Source: Gnetum montanum | Lineage: Eukaryota; Streptophyta; Gnetopsida; Gnetales; Gnetaceae | Reading direction: 5' to 3' | Assembly (NCBI GenBank): GCA_015680685.1 | Contig: MNCI01002905.1 | Span: forward strand, 42,756 to 74,130 | Length of the DNA stretch: 31,375 nucleotides | Shown: positions 19,167 to 29,817 of the stretch, in pieces | How the letters are laid out: each line of letters opens with the position of its first letter | Numbering within the stretch: position 1 is the first letter of the stretch | Position numbers and translations under genes: made by a program | The notes under the pieces: model-generated | The model's input: only the letters and a program-made list of their open reading frames with translations | The model's database searches: none | Told to the model about the DNA's origin: nothing

Positions 19167-21860
19167 ATGATGTCTTCTTCCCAGAGGACCCATAATGAAT
19201 TGTATGATGAAAACACTCATAGGAGAGACGATATGTTCTATATTAAAGAGAATTGGAGTGAACAACCTCAAGTAGGATTTTCATATGCTCATTTCCACCC
19301 TTACTACATACAAGAACAATGTTTACCTAGTGCAAATAATCTTAGAGGAGATGAAGTCCTAGAACAAGGATGGCCTCAAGGCCTAGGACCTCCTCTAAAC
19401 ATGGAAAAGATAAATCAAGGGACCATGCGGAGAGATACATGAGCCATGGAAATTCTCCCAGTTCCTCATCTTCCTTTTCCTCTTCAACATCTAGTTCTAA
19501 CAAAGATGAATGTAGGTATATAGATAGAGCTCCACTATGGGGTCAAGATAAAGATAGAAATTGAACCCAAGGGAAAAATCAAAGACATCAAAATGAGCAT
19601 AGACAATATCATCATAATCAAATAAATAGAAATATAGATTATCACCATGATGTATCTAGTACAGATGAACCCTTGTTGGCTACTAGGGGCCTAACATAGA
19701 TTAGGGAGATAGTTCAAATATCCCAAAGGCATCAAAGGGACAACTACATCAAATGGCTTGATATAGAAAACATTCCTAAAGTTAGGGAAGGTTATAATTC
19801 CAATCCACAACATCACTTACAAGCCTTCCACAATGCCTACACCTTGCAAAATATAACTCAAGTGGCAAAAGCTTAAGCTCTTTCCTAGGATGCTAATAGA
19901 AAAAAATGAAAGTTGGTATAGATCGTTGGAACCAGATTTCATCCACTAGTGGTCTACAATGTTGGAACTCTTCAACAAAAAATACTAAACCTATGCAAGA
20001 GTGTCCAACTTAAGAAAACAAATCCAAGGATGGAAGCAAGAAAAACATAAATCCTTGGATGTGGTCTTGGATACATACTATTCTCTACTACATAGATTTC
20101 CAGGCCATGATTTCTCTCAAAAAGAGAAAATTTTCCACATCATAGATGGGCTTCATAATAAAATGAGAGAGATCCTTGGGATTTATGCCCAAGGTCAATT
20201 ATATGAACTCCAAGCCCATCAGATACAAATGCTAATCAAGTAGGTGGAAAAAGGAGAGCTATGTAAAATAGAGAATGTAGAGGAATATAAATTAGATCCA
20301 AATCTTCAAAAGAAGAGGATCCACATCTATGATGAGGAAAAAGAGGCAGCTCTTGATGAGGTGATTTGACAATAAACTTTGTCAATACAAAAGTCTATCA
20401 ATGAGCTTGAAGCAAGAATAGATAAAATGTGGGATTTGATGAATGAAAAAGTTACAACTTACGTGAAAACCATAGAGGAGAATGTAATGCAAAATGAATC
20501 AAGTGATCAAAACAAAAAAAGGAAAACAAACTAAGAAATACCTAGGAATACTTATCGACAAAAGGAAAAAATAGTTGTAGAAGAAGAGGCTATAGACTCA
20601 ACCACAAAAGAGGATGATGGATGTGACATCTACCTATATGATCATCCAAAGGGTTATTGCCCAGTTATGTTACATCTACATGAGTATTAGGCTTTTACTT
20701 TGAATTCCAAGTTAGTACGAAAGTAAATGCCTAGGAAATTATCTTACTCACAAGGTAATTATAGATAGTCCTACAATTAATTGTACTATCCTAGTGAGAC
20801 TTCTTATCAACCTCAAAACTACTATCAAACACAATGCCAAAATCCATAGTCATGGGGGAGGCCATCATCAAACCAACACTACCCTTATTGCCAATTGGAC
20901 CCATCTGGATGTTATGTTCAACAATTTGTTTCCCCAACTAGTTCTACTTCCTCTAGCTCAAATCACTACTATCACTCTCTTGAATATCATCAACCCATAA
21001 CATCTTCTGTAGGATCACCACTTCACACCTCTCATCCTCCATCATATCCTCAATATTCTCATACTTTCTTACACCATATGTCACCACAAAAAACATAGGA
21101 AGGTTTGGCACCACAACATCAATGTTGTAAACATACACAGAAATGATAATACTAGTAGATCTCAACCACAACCTTGGAAACATCTTTCCTTTAGGGAAAT
21201 TTTCTCACACAAGCACAAAACTTGTAGACCTACTAGTGTGTCAAAACACTCACAAGGCTAATATAGTGCAAAAACCCTCATCACAAAAATGATATCTCCT
21301 AATCATACACAAAAGTCAACAATCATCACCACTCCAACACAAGACATAAAGGATAAACCTATCACTGTGGAAAGACAAAAACCTTCATAGGAGCAAGTGT
21401 GTGAGTAAAAACCAATCTATGTAGTAGCCACTCCACCAAAAGACCCCTAATGGCATGACAATAAGAATATAAAACTAGTTCAAAGATGCATGGAAGTAAC
21501 TAATCTGCTTATTAGTTCTAGACTTAAGAAAATGGACCAAACATAGGACTTAGACATAGATATCTTACACTCTGATTATATACCAAAATAGGATATTAAA
21601 CACAAAGATAAAGAATTAAAATTGAAAATCAAGAAGAAGAAGCAAACATCTCTAGAGCCCCTAAAATCAAAATACCTTCAAGTCTAGTTGAAGAAATTTC
21701 TCCAAATGATCCAAATGAGACTATCACCAATGTTAGATGTGCTACCACATAATTAATTAAATTAGTAATGGTGATAGATGGGAAACTGGTGATGTATAAC
21801 TAGGGGTTGTGCAGTTCATCTCCTAAATTTATGGCCATAAGATTAGTCATGGGGTCCATC
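19167..21860 (+). pseudogene. gag: gag pseudogene of the gag-only element
   Basis: It begins ATG at 19167 (MMSSSQRTHNELYDENTHRR). After a Ser-rich segment, a capsid-like region appears at about 19740-20240: IKWLDIENIPKV, a W-rich segment, then SLDVVLDTYYSLLHRFPGHD and GLHNKMREILGIYAQGQLYE. This matches the Athila/Tat gag pattern (a short R-F-x-x-L segment, C-P-x-H-x-F, then GL-x-x-x-x-R-x-x-x-D-x-x-A-x-G). A coiled-coil-like stretch (about 20380-20520), a Tyr/Pro/Ser/Gln-rich part (20770-21100) and a Lys-rich part (21560-21700) follow. Frameshifts and many stops break it. I see no protease active site before the sequence becomes non-coding. Confidence 0.7.
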
Positions 21861-21869
21861 CTAGATCAA

Positions 21870-23998
21870 GAACTAATAAGTGTTTTTCACTTTGTTGTTT
21901 TACAATTTTTTATCATTTTCCTATTTCTTCCAAAATTGTTTGATTCTTAATACATTTTTCATTTCTTAATATTTTTATTTTTTTATATTTTTCTCTTTTT
22001 CTGAGTCATTTTCTTTATGTTTTATGAATGTCTTTTATGTTTCTATTAATAATATTGTCAAGTCATGATGCAGAAGTCAACGCTATGTGTTGGGTTTTTA
22101 TTCTATTCTATTAACATAATTGGGTAAGTAATTGTGTGAAGTAGTAAGACCACCTCATTCATCTCTCTAGTTCTCTAAATAAAAATCTTTTTTGTCATGA
22201 AAGAAATTTGGTTCTTCTTTCATGAAACTGAAATTATTGAATAATCATTGTATTTTGAAGAAAGAGCAAACAACCAAGTGGGAGTGGCAAAGGGTGTGAC
22301 CTTACAGGGACTTTTTGGATTTTCTTCTTAACTTCCTTCATGTGGTTTATGACTCCTGGTGGAACGTATCATCACTCCTATTGTCAACTAATAATAGGAA
22401 GCTAAAAGTCTTTGAATGGTGTGGTTCCCATCCAAAATCATAAAAATATAAAATCCAAAAAAGAAAAAATAATAATGAGAATTCAAAGACACCCCTTAGA
22501 CATAATAATGGGCTACAATCCATGGTTATGAGGTTTGAAAGACATGTTACCCATGCCTAAAGGCACCCCTCTAACTAAGGTCCTTCCTTCCTTCTTCTCT
22601 TTTTGGAGTGATGATTGTTCTTTGAGGTGGTTGTGAACTCATGGTGGTAGGCAGGAGGGAACACATCAATTCAAGGTTATTGTTAATGGTATGGACTTGG
22701 TATGAAGTTGGACAGATAGGTATGCTAATCATTTTAATCACATTTCTCACAAGAACCTATTGTAGACATGGTCAAGTACCTTACATCCTGATCTCTGCAA
22801 TCCCTTCTCACCTCCTTATTCACCTCACTACTACATGTGATTATGAGCCTTTTTATTTTGTGTAGTATAGTGCAACATTCCAACCATGGTAGTTGTGTGT
22901 TTTTTGGAACAAAGACATGATTTACATTTAACTTCTAGGATGCCCATGGACATCTATAGAAGTGGTTATCCAAGGGCATTATGATAGGAGCCTGCTTTGG
23001 GAAGGACCCACTTGCATAACTTTTTTTGATCATGGCTTTGAACTAACCTTCACATCTTCCAGAACATCAATGACAGTTTCTCTGAATTTATGCATGATTT
23101 TGGCACTACTTCTCATTCGTTTCATTAATTTTTCCTACTTTTCTATTTCCATATCCATTAATATTTCTTGGAAATATTTTGAATTAGGCATTTGGTTTCA
23201 ATTGTTTGAAATCTTTTGCACTTTTGGAGTTACATTCATTAGTCATAAGGGTTAAGGATGTCCACTATGAAATTTTTGAAATTTTTGAAATTTTTCTAAC
23301 ATCCTATTTTCAAACATTGTGGTAACTATAGTAATTGACCAAAATAAGATGAACAACTTGATGATATTAGTTACCTCATAGCCTTGGGCATAGTATGCTA
23401 TCATCACCTTGTGATTAAACGCAAACTAAAGGTTCCAAAAAGGGTTAATTATTAAGCAAAATTTACCAAAAATAATGTTGATCCTTTCATGACTACATGT
23501 GATGCTAAACGAAATGCCTAAGGAAGAAGGTCTTTTTCCAAGCACAAAAACGAAGCCAAGAGAGGAATAACAGAGGGTATGCCCATGGACAAATCATAGC
23601 TCATACATTATTACAACTCAAACATCACATGTTTGCTAGATCCATGGGACAATCAGAAAAAATTTGAATCCATCCTTCAAGAATGTTCTACATAACCAGA
23701 GAACCATTGACATAACAATTAAGGTTGAAAGTCTACCACCACTAGTGGCAACAAGAAGAATCATCTTTAGTAGATTTTTGAAGACCTCTGTAAATTTTGT
23801 AATCTTCAATGTCTATCCAATATTTTTGTCTATTTGTCATTCTGTACATCCACTTAAATAAAATTTTGTAATGTGGCACTCAGAGTTAGTGAGTAGTTAG
23901 CATCAGTCAATAATCCCATACTTTCCCAATTTTTTGTAAAGGAAGCTTGATCCTATCTTGTTAACTAAAGGATGATTTTTAACTCAGTCATCGGGGTA
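21870..23998 (+). other. Long 3' non-coding region; pol absent
   Basis: 2.1 kb between gag and the 3' LTR without a convincing frame. A T-rich segment (21890-22050) and a block at about 22840-23160 match the minus strand of the neighbouring element at about 28919-28600 (for example GGACCCACTT, GGGCATTAT and GTGGTTAT in the same order). A GAAATTTTT triplicate is at 23271-23297. No reverse transcriptase or integrase motif is visible. Confidence 0.65.
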
Positions 23999-24958
23999 TG
24001 ATGAAGCATCAGTTGGTTGCATCGATAAGATCACATCAACATAGCCACTTCAACATAGCCTCTTTGACATAACCACTTTGACACAACTACCTTGATGTAG
24101 TTGCTTCAACGCAACTACATCGATGCATACCAATCAATGTGATCCAGTTGATGCATGCAATGATGCATTGACATGTACCTGTTAATGTAGTGTCTATTTT
24201 CACCTATAAATACATGTGCTCCAACCATGTATTGGCATTCTTTTATCAATAGAGGAGTTGAACTCTTACAATTTTACTTCGTAGTCTTAAAGAAAAATCA
24301 ATGAGTGCCCACAATGTGGATTTGAGTCACTTGTATGATTTCTTATTCAAGTGACAATGTACCTAGACACATTCCATGAACAATAATAAGATCAAGATTG
24401 ATTCTTATTCATTACAACACTTTGACTTAGATTAAGTTTACTTTCCATGCAATTTATATTCAATGTACTTAGTTAATATTTACGTTTCCATGCACATTAA
24501 TTAATTAGTAGAATGAGTGTGACTAGTTTCAAGTGTAAACACATATTCACTTGGTAATTTCACTAGCTTTATTTCTTGGTTTTCCTAGTAGTGTAGTGCT
24601 TGGTAATCCCAGTAGTGGATACATGGGTTCAAGACATGTACGGTAAGCTGAGAATGGACACACTCACCCGTAGGCTAGTTTAGACTTTACTTTACCTTGT
24701 TAATAAGATTAAATAATTAATTTATCTATTATCATAAGATTAGCATAAGGCTGAAACAACATCAACCATCATATCCCTCACTTTGGACTAAACCATACAT
24801 GACAAAGGTACCACTAGTCCAAGTGGAAAGATAGTGAACTATGATCAATGCTTAATGATTTAGATGCATAACTATTCCCATCCATAGAATTCAAAAAAAT
24901 CATGCATAAGCACTTATAATTCATATGGTTGGGCATAGAGGGTACCCACTACTCATCA
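23999..24958 (+). mobile_element. 3' LTR of the gag-only element
   Basis: 960 bp, colinear with the 5' LTR including the 14-bp array (24043-24140), the TATAAATA at 24205 and the terminus CTACTCATCA. It is preceded by CATCGGGGTA, a poor polypurine tract. Confidence 0.92.
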
Positions 24959-24963
24959 TACAA
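24959..24963. repeat. Right target-site duplication TACAA
   Basis: It matches 18088-18092 exactly. Confidence 0.95.
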
Positions 24964-25523
24964 CATAATTGATCTTAAAGCTACAACCTCTATGCATTGA
25001 CTCAATATTCTTTTTACATGATATCTCTTCTTTGTATCTCCATGGAATAAGCATCAAATACCAACATACTTATTAAGAAGATTATACCAAAAGCTCAAGA
25101 AATATTTCACAAGCTCAACTTGGATTTCCCATGCTATTTCTATCTTTTTTCAATTTCTCCTAGCTATCTTTCAACCTAAAATAATCAATTCTAGAAGTTT
25201 CCCTAACTGTACAAGTCATCTATGGCCTCCTTAAATTATCTCTGGTAAAAATCCCACCTTTCAAAAGAGACGTCTCTTGAGAGTGGGAGACATTTCCTTC
25301 TTGGATGAGACATCTCCTCCTAGCATATATGTCTTTCCATGAGACATCTCCTTTCAATAAAAGATGTTTCCTACAAAGGCTTCATTCTTGGGAAATACAT
25401 CTCTTGCATATTCTATACATCTCTTGTGAAGTCTTAGCTCTTAGACAAGATGCCTTCTTAACCTCCAAGACGTCTCCATGGAGCTTAAAATCTACAAAAC
25501 ACACATGTAGGAAAGAACAAGAG
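24964..25523. other. Spacer with an AGACATCT motif cluster
   Basis: This continues the sequence that originally followed 18092. Positions 25265-25475 contain AGACGTCTC, AGACATCTCC and ACATCTCTTG repeats like those of the copia-type LTRs at 9.1, 15.2 and 16.1 kb. No gene is visible; the open frame at 25305-25526 is repeat-derived. Confidence 0.5.
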
Positions 25524-26261
25524 TGATGAGTGGCTAGGTACCCCTACACTCAACCATATGAATACGAGCATTTCATGCACGATCTAGTTAAACTCCACAG
25601 ACAAGTTAGTTGTGATATCTAGATAGTTACTCGTTGATCACAGTTCACTATCTTCCCACCTAGACTAGTATTTTCTTTGTCACGTATGGTTTAGTCTAGA
25701 GTGAGGTGTATGATGTGGTCCTAGACTACTGCTACTCCTAGAGGCAATAGAAAATAAATTTAATTAAGCTAGGAGGAAAAGGGAAAGAGAGTTAGCTAAT
25801 AGGACATAGGGGGAGAGAATGTAAACTAGCCTAAGTGTGATGAGCATCCATTCCTTAATCATCCATACACATCTTGGACCTCATGCATGACTACTACTGG
25901 GATTACTAAGCGTAGATCCTAGGTACGCTACTGGGTTAACAAGTAGTCACAATTAAATGCTTGTGACTAAGTCATACTCATTCCATGTTTAATAGGAGTT
26001 ATGGGTAGAGAAGTATTAATTAAGAAAGCAATTAAATAATTAAACTAAGTGAATGCTGAAATGATGAAGTAATCTTAATCTTTATTTCCAGTTATGTACA
26101 TGTCCAAGTACGTCACACTCGAATAAAGGTGTCATACAATTACAATCATCACACTGCAGGCATGCACTGGGAGAAAGGGTTGAGAAGAACTAAAAATAAA
26201 AACTAACTTCTAGTTAAAACTACTAACTAATTGACTCCCTGACTCCTTGCGCCTACATGTG

Positions 26262-26269
26262 TATTTATA
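26262..26269 (-). promoter_or_regulatory. TATA box of LTR-A
   Basis: Minus-strand TATAAATA in the context GGCCTATAAATACACATG. It defines leftward transcription. Confidence 0.65.
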
Positions 26270-26284
26270 GGCCTACACAAGAGT

Positions 26285-26370
26285 CATGATATCATGTACC
26301 CGATATCACTTCTTAGGTCATGATATCGCATACCAAATATCGTGGGTCCAATATCAAGGGTCCAATATCG
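26285..26370. repeat. GATATC repeat cluster in U3 of LTR-A
   Basis: Six to seven variants of GATATCNNATACC/CAATATC occur within 85 bp. The related GATATCGCATAC is in LTR-B (30705-30716) and inside the internal region (28407-28418). Confidence 0.75.
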
Positions 26371-26392
26371 AAGCCTACTGAATCATGGTTCA

Positions 26393-27892
26393 TCATACTG
26401 CCACAACTAAATGAAAACTTGTCCTCAAGTCAAACAAAATGCTCCTGGAATATGTAAGCTCCTCGTAGGCTCCTGTGAATTCTACCAGTGGCACAACAAG
26501 GATGTTGAAAGATCCTTTGATGTGGTCTGTGACCACTTCTATGGCTCCTACTACATCTTGGTGTTGCATGACTACTACTATGGCCCCTTCACCCATTTCC
26601 AATTGCACTTGGAAAGACACAACGTTCCCAAAAATCTATTGTGACCAATGGGTCTCTCCTCCTCCTGTTTGGATGGACACTTCACCTCATGTGCGATCAA
26701 TAGAAACTATGGATTTTATGGTGTCGTTGATGACCTAGAAGAGATTGGCATCATCATGACTTCCCCAACTGACCATCTCAATGATGGCCTTGAGATGGCT
26801 CATTGATGGTCGATAATCTTGTGGTGGTGGCAGCGACTAGTCTTGCTGACTCATGCTAGACTCTGCTTCTTGTTGTTGACTAGGCCTAGTGCTTGGGAGT
26901 TGGCTAGGATGTGTAGTTTGATTTGCAAGGGGTCCCACCATCTATTCTTGCTCTGGCTCCAACATCTCACCAACACTTTTCCTTGTGGCTGGTGGCTTCA
27001 GCAATTCAGCAAACGAAGCATTTTGGGCTTTTCTAGGGACATCATTAGTGTACCCCATAATTCCAGCATGCTTGCACAGATTCTTGATGAGACAACAGAA
27101 GGGAAACATGAACTTCTCTGTCTTACGTTCTTCAAACCACCTCAAGATCTCCACGAGATACAGATGGGGAAGGTTAGCATTAACCTTGCCCATCAATATT
27201 GCACTTCCTCTTAACACATATGTTGAGATTTGGTTCAATCCTCTTGTGGGGAAGATGTGATAAGTACCAATTTTGAAGTATATCCTTTCTTCCAGTGTCA
27301 ACTCTCCATATGTCTTATCTTCTTTACCATACACCCTCTTCAATCATATTCTTTGCACATCGACATCAGAGCAAGTGTGTAGGTGAGCAACTTTTGGCCC
27401 TGTATTCAGAGGATTTAATACTTCCAAGATGGCCTTGGTGGAAAAATTGACAGTCACACCACCAACATCAACTATGATTTCCTATTCCTTATTATGCCAA
27501 AATTGGTACATTTCTCCTAAGTACTAGGCACCACTTTTAGAGAGGATAGGCCATAATGGAGACCCCTTGAGCTGGTCCCTAACGGCCTTAGGAGCAAACT
27601 CCATGAAAGGTCCAAAGTTCAATTCCACAATCACTGCTGCCAATGTGGATCTTTCATGGATGGCTTGAACACACTCTGGGGATAACATGAGGTGTTGTCC
27701 CTGTTCAAGTGCTTCAACAACTCCTCCTTCCACCTATCCTAACTGTACAGTAGCAGGGGGCTCTTGATGGATGCTAAATGACTGAACCTCCTACTCTACA
27801 CATTCCTAGAAAGATGCCTAGCCTTTGCCTCTCCTCGGTCATTTTGACACACCTTGAGAGGATTCTTCTTGTTGTCTGTGTTTAGGGGTCAT
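26393..27892 (-). pseudogene. 500-codon frame, 'putative plant transposon protein'-like
   Basis: One frame runs from ATG at 27892 (MTPKHRQQEESSQG) to a TGA at 26395-26393, the first triplet of LTR-A. It has no frameshift but about ten stops, several explicable as TGG to TAG or TGA (e.g. about 27525). Residues about 184-300 contain YFKIGTYHIFPTRGL, VLRGSAILMGKVNANLPHLY and FPFCCLIKNLCKHAGI. This fits the pattern of the 'putative plant transposon protein' domain (hydrophobic-G-x-x-x-NLP, then E-I, FP-x-LI-x-x-LC-x-x-AG-V). The C-terminal part has Val-rich stretches and LFDLRTSFH just before the LTR. The molecular role of this family is unknown to me. A TATA-bearing U3-like segment lies about 490 bp upstream. 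Confidence 0.65.
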
Positions 27893-28269
27893 TTGTAATC
27901 ACACGAGGCCAATCATTAGTAAGGTTGCTTACAAAAGTTAAGTCATACCTTACTTCTTACCTTAATGAATTCATTTTCTTATTTCATGTGATTTACAGTT
28001 AGTAAAATGTCCTCCAAAATTTTTAGTATTGGGCCCAATTTGATCCAATGGCCTCAAAGTTTAAATTCCTGGTGTAAGTGAGGAGATAAGATTGTGTGTA
28101 GCAACATGTTTATCATTTTTATAAGTAATTACCCTTTATAGTATCCTTCAGGAAATGATGAATTTTGAAAAATTTATGCACAATTTGGAGTGAACCCTTC
28201 CCCCACGACTAAGCTGAACACTCTAGGTTTAGGTAGGTTCGATCAAAATGAGTATCAAAGTGCTAGCAA

Positions 28270-28460
28270 GCAAGTTATGGTTGTTCGACCAAGAGGTGTG
28301 CAAGTAGCAATTTATGGAAGAAAACTTAAAAAACTCTCCCCCACATGAATAGTTGCAAATGATGTTGATGTGCATGGGGGTCCATATATATAGTTTTTGA
28401 GGACATGATATCGCATACCCGATAGCATGACCCCGATATTGTCACCTATCGAAAATAGCA
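28270..28460 (-). promoter_or_regulatory. Internal promoter-like segment resembling LTR U3
   Basis: GATATCGCATACCCGATA (28407-28424) and further CCGATATT/CTATCG variants lie just upstream, on the minus strand, of TATATATA (28392-28385). The same order (GATATC repeats, then TATA) marks LTR-A and LTR-B. The rest of an LTR is not recognisable here. Confidence 0.5.
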
Positions 28461-28599
28461 TACTTAGAAGAGTTGATAAATTTCTGAAATTATAATGTTA
28501 AAAATGAAGGACTTGATGTCAGTGTAAAAGGTCTAGGGTAATGTGTAATAGACCGAAAGGCACAAAAAAGTATAACAGTGTAGAAGTTGATAATGAAAT

Positions 28600-28919
28600 A
28601 CATGAATCGGATGAGGAGAAAGGACATGTTTCGGTACAAAGGAACATTTGAATTGGAAGGATGATGATGGAAAGGATAATGTTGGTAATGCAATTCTTGG
28701 AGGATATAAAATAATGTGATGGTGATGTGTAATGAGTATAAATAGCAAAAGTGGGTCCTCCCCAAAGCAAGTTCCAACCTATAATGCCCATGCATAACCA
28801 CCCCTTAAAATGTCCGTAGGCACTAGAATGGTTAAATGCAATCAACACCAATTTCACAAAACACACACATGTAAATACCACCATGATGAGGTATAAATTC
28901 AATGCTACACAAGCCATGA
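28600..28919 (-). repeat. Non-coding block shared with the gag-only element
   Basis: The minus strand matches 22840-23160 on the plus strand over about 300 bp with gaps. It is anchored by TTGTGTAG, TGTGTGTTTT, GCATTTAAC, GGACAT, GTGGTTAT, GGGCATTAT, TTTGGG and GGACCCACTT in the same order. Overlapping open frames here are not genes. Sharing of this block and of LTR ends shows the two elements are one family. Confidence 0.75.
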
Positions 28920-29817
28920 GTCCTAATTACATGAACAACGAGATGGGACAAATTGTAGAAGGGATTGCAGAGAGTGGGACATGAGGTAACTGACCCAAGG
29001 CATAATGAATCCTAAGTGTAGGGCATGATTAATGTGTCATTAACCCGTCATTCCAAAATCAAGACCAAGTCCATTCCTCCAATCATTAACATTGCATTAT
29101 TTCATCCCATGATGGACAACCATCAGAGCCGCATGACAGCAAGGTGTACGATCACTTGGCATTTCGTTCAAGGGAGGAGTGATTTTTGCTTTGCAGCCCC
29201 CATGTTTTTTTTTTGTCAATGCTTAATCTAGAGAAGTCACCTACCTTCAGGCATGGATGCATGTCTTTCTAGTGGGACCCCCTAGAATAGCATTATTTTT
29301 CTAAATTAAGTGTCTTTATTACTCTTACTCCCATTTTTCGTTAGATCTACAAGGATCTTAGTACAACTAGGCTACATGGTAACTCTCACAAATTTCACCA
29401 AATAGAATCCACAAGTCCCCTTGATGTCACACCCTGGCCATTCCTTCTTAGTCCATCATTCTTCAATCTAGGCATAATGAAATTACTTTAAGTTTTAATG
29501 ATGTCAAAAATATCATTGTACCCATGGTAGGACCTCTTATTAATAGAATGGATGAGTGGATGTTGTGGGCTCGCTTTCCAAATAATTAGTTACCTAAGAC
29601 TCGATGGCATAGAACAACACCTCAACCAACAAGTCACATGAGTGCTTTATTCATAGATGAGATTACTCATAAAAAGATAAAAAGAAAAAAGATAAAATAA
29701 TAAATTAAAAGGTGAAAAAATGGAAAATAAAAAAGTGTAAAATTAAAGAAATGAAAAAAAAATTTATTAATTCTATATTGTTACAATGGGGGATATCCCC
29801 CATAGCTAAATAGTTGA
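28920..29817 (-). other. 5' internal region next to LTR-B, no gene
   Basis: On the minus strand, sequence after LTR-B starts with an 18-bp palindrome, then T-rich DNA comparable to 21890-22050 of the gag-only element. There is no gag. A deletion between the primer region and the 3' non-coding part is the likely explanation. Confidence 0.5.
29786..29803. repeat. 18-bp perfect palindrome
   Basis: ATGGGGGATATCCCCCAT, self-complementary over all 18 bases, lies 14 bp inside the end of LTR-B, where a primer site is expected. A recognisable primer site is missing. Confidence 0.95.

Larger units (their letters stand above)
18093..24958 (+). mobile_element. Complete gag-only LTR retrotransposon, 6.9 kb
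   Basis: Paired LTRs (18093-19039 and 23999-24958) start TGATGAAGCATCAGTTGG and end CTACTCATCA, and are flanked by perfect TACAA duplications. An Asp-tRNA-type primer site follows the 5' LTR. The internal 4.96 kb has a decayed gag and then about 2.1 kb without recognisable genes. I see no protease, reverse transcriptase, RNase H or integrase. The LTRs differ by roughly one base in ten by eye, so the insertion is old. Confidence 0.9.
25524..26395 (-). mobile_element. LTR-A, TGATGA...TCATCA family
   Basis: 872 bp. The plus strand begins TGATGAGTGGCTAGGTACCC and ends GGTTCATCA. It is homologous to LTR-B (29818-30752) and, in reverse complement, to the R/U5 part of the element at 18093. A minus-strand TATA box lies at 26269-26262, and GATATC repeats lie upstream of it (26285-26370). 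It is followed on the right by polypurine/pol-end-like sequence, so it is a 3' LTR. Confidence 0.85.

Noticed and set aside
22641-23255. Possible reverse transcriptase or membrane protein in 74- and 97-codon frames
   Set aside because: No YxDD-like catalytic motif or flanking domains. The second frame lies over the shared non-coding block.
28490-28917. Three overlapping minus-strand frames with hydrophobic translations
   Set aside because: The block matches non-coding DNA of the neighbouring element with indels that do not keep frame. The hydrophobic character follows from T-rich sequence.
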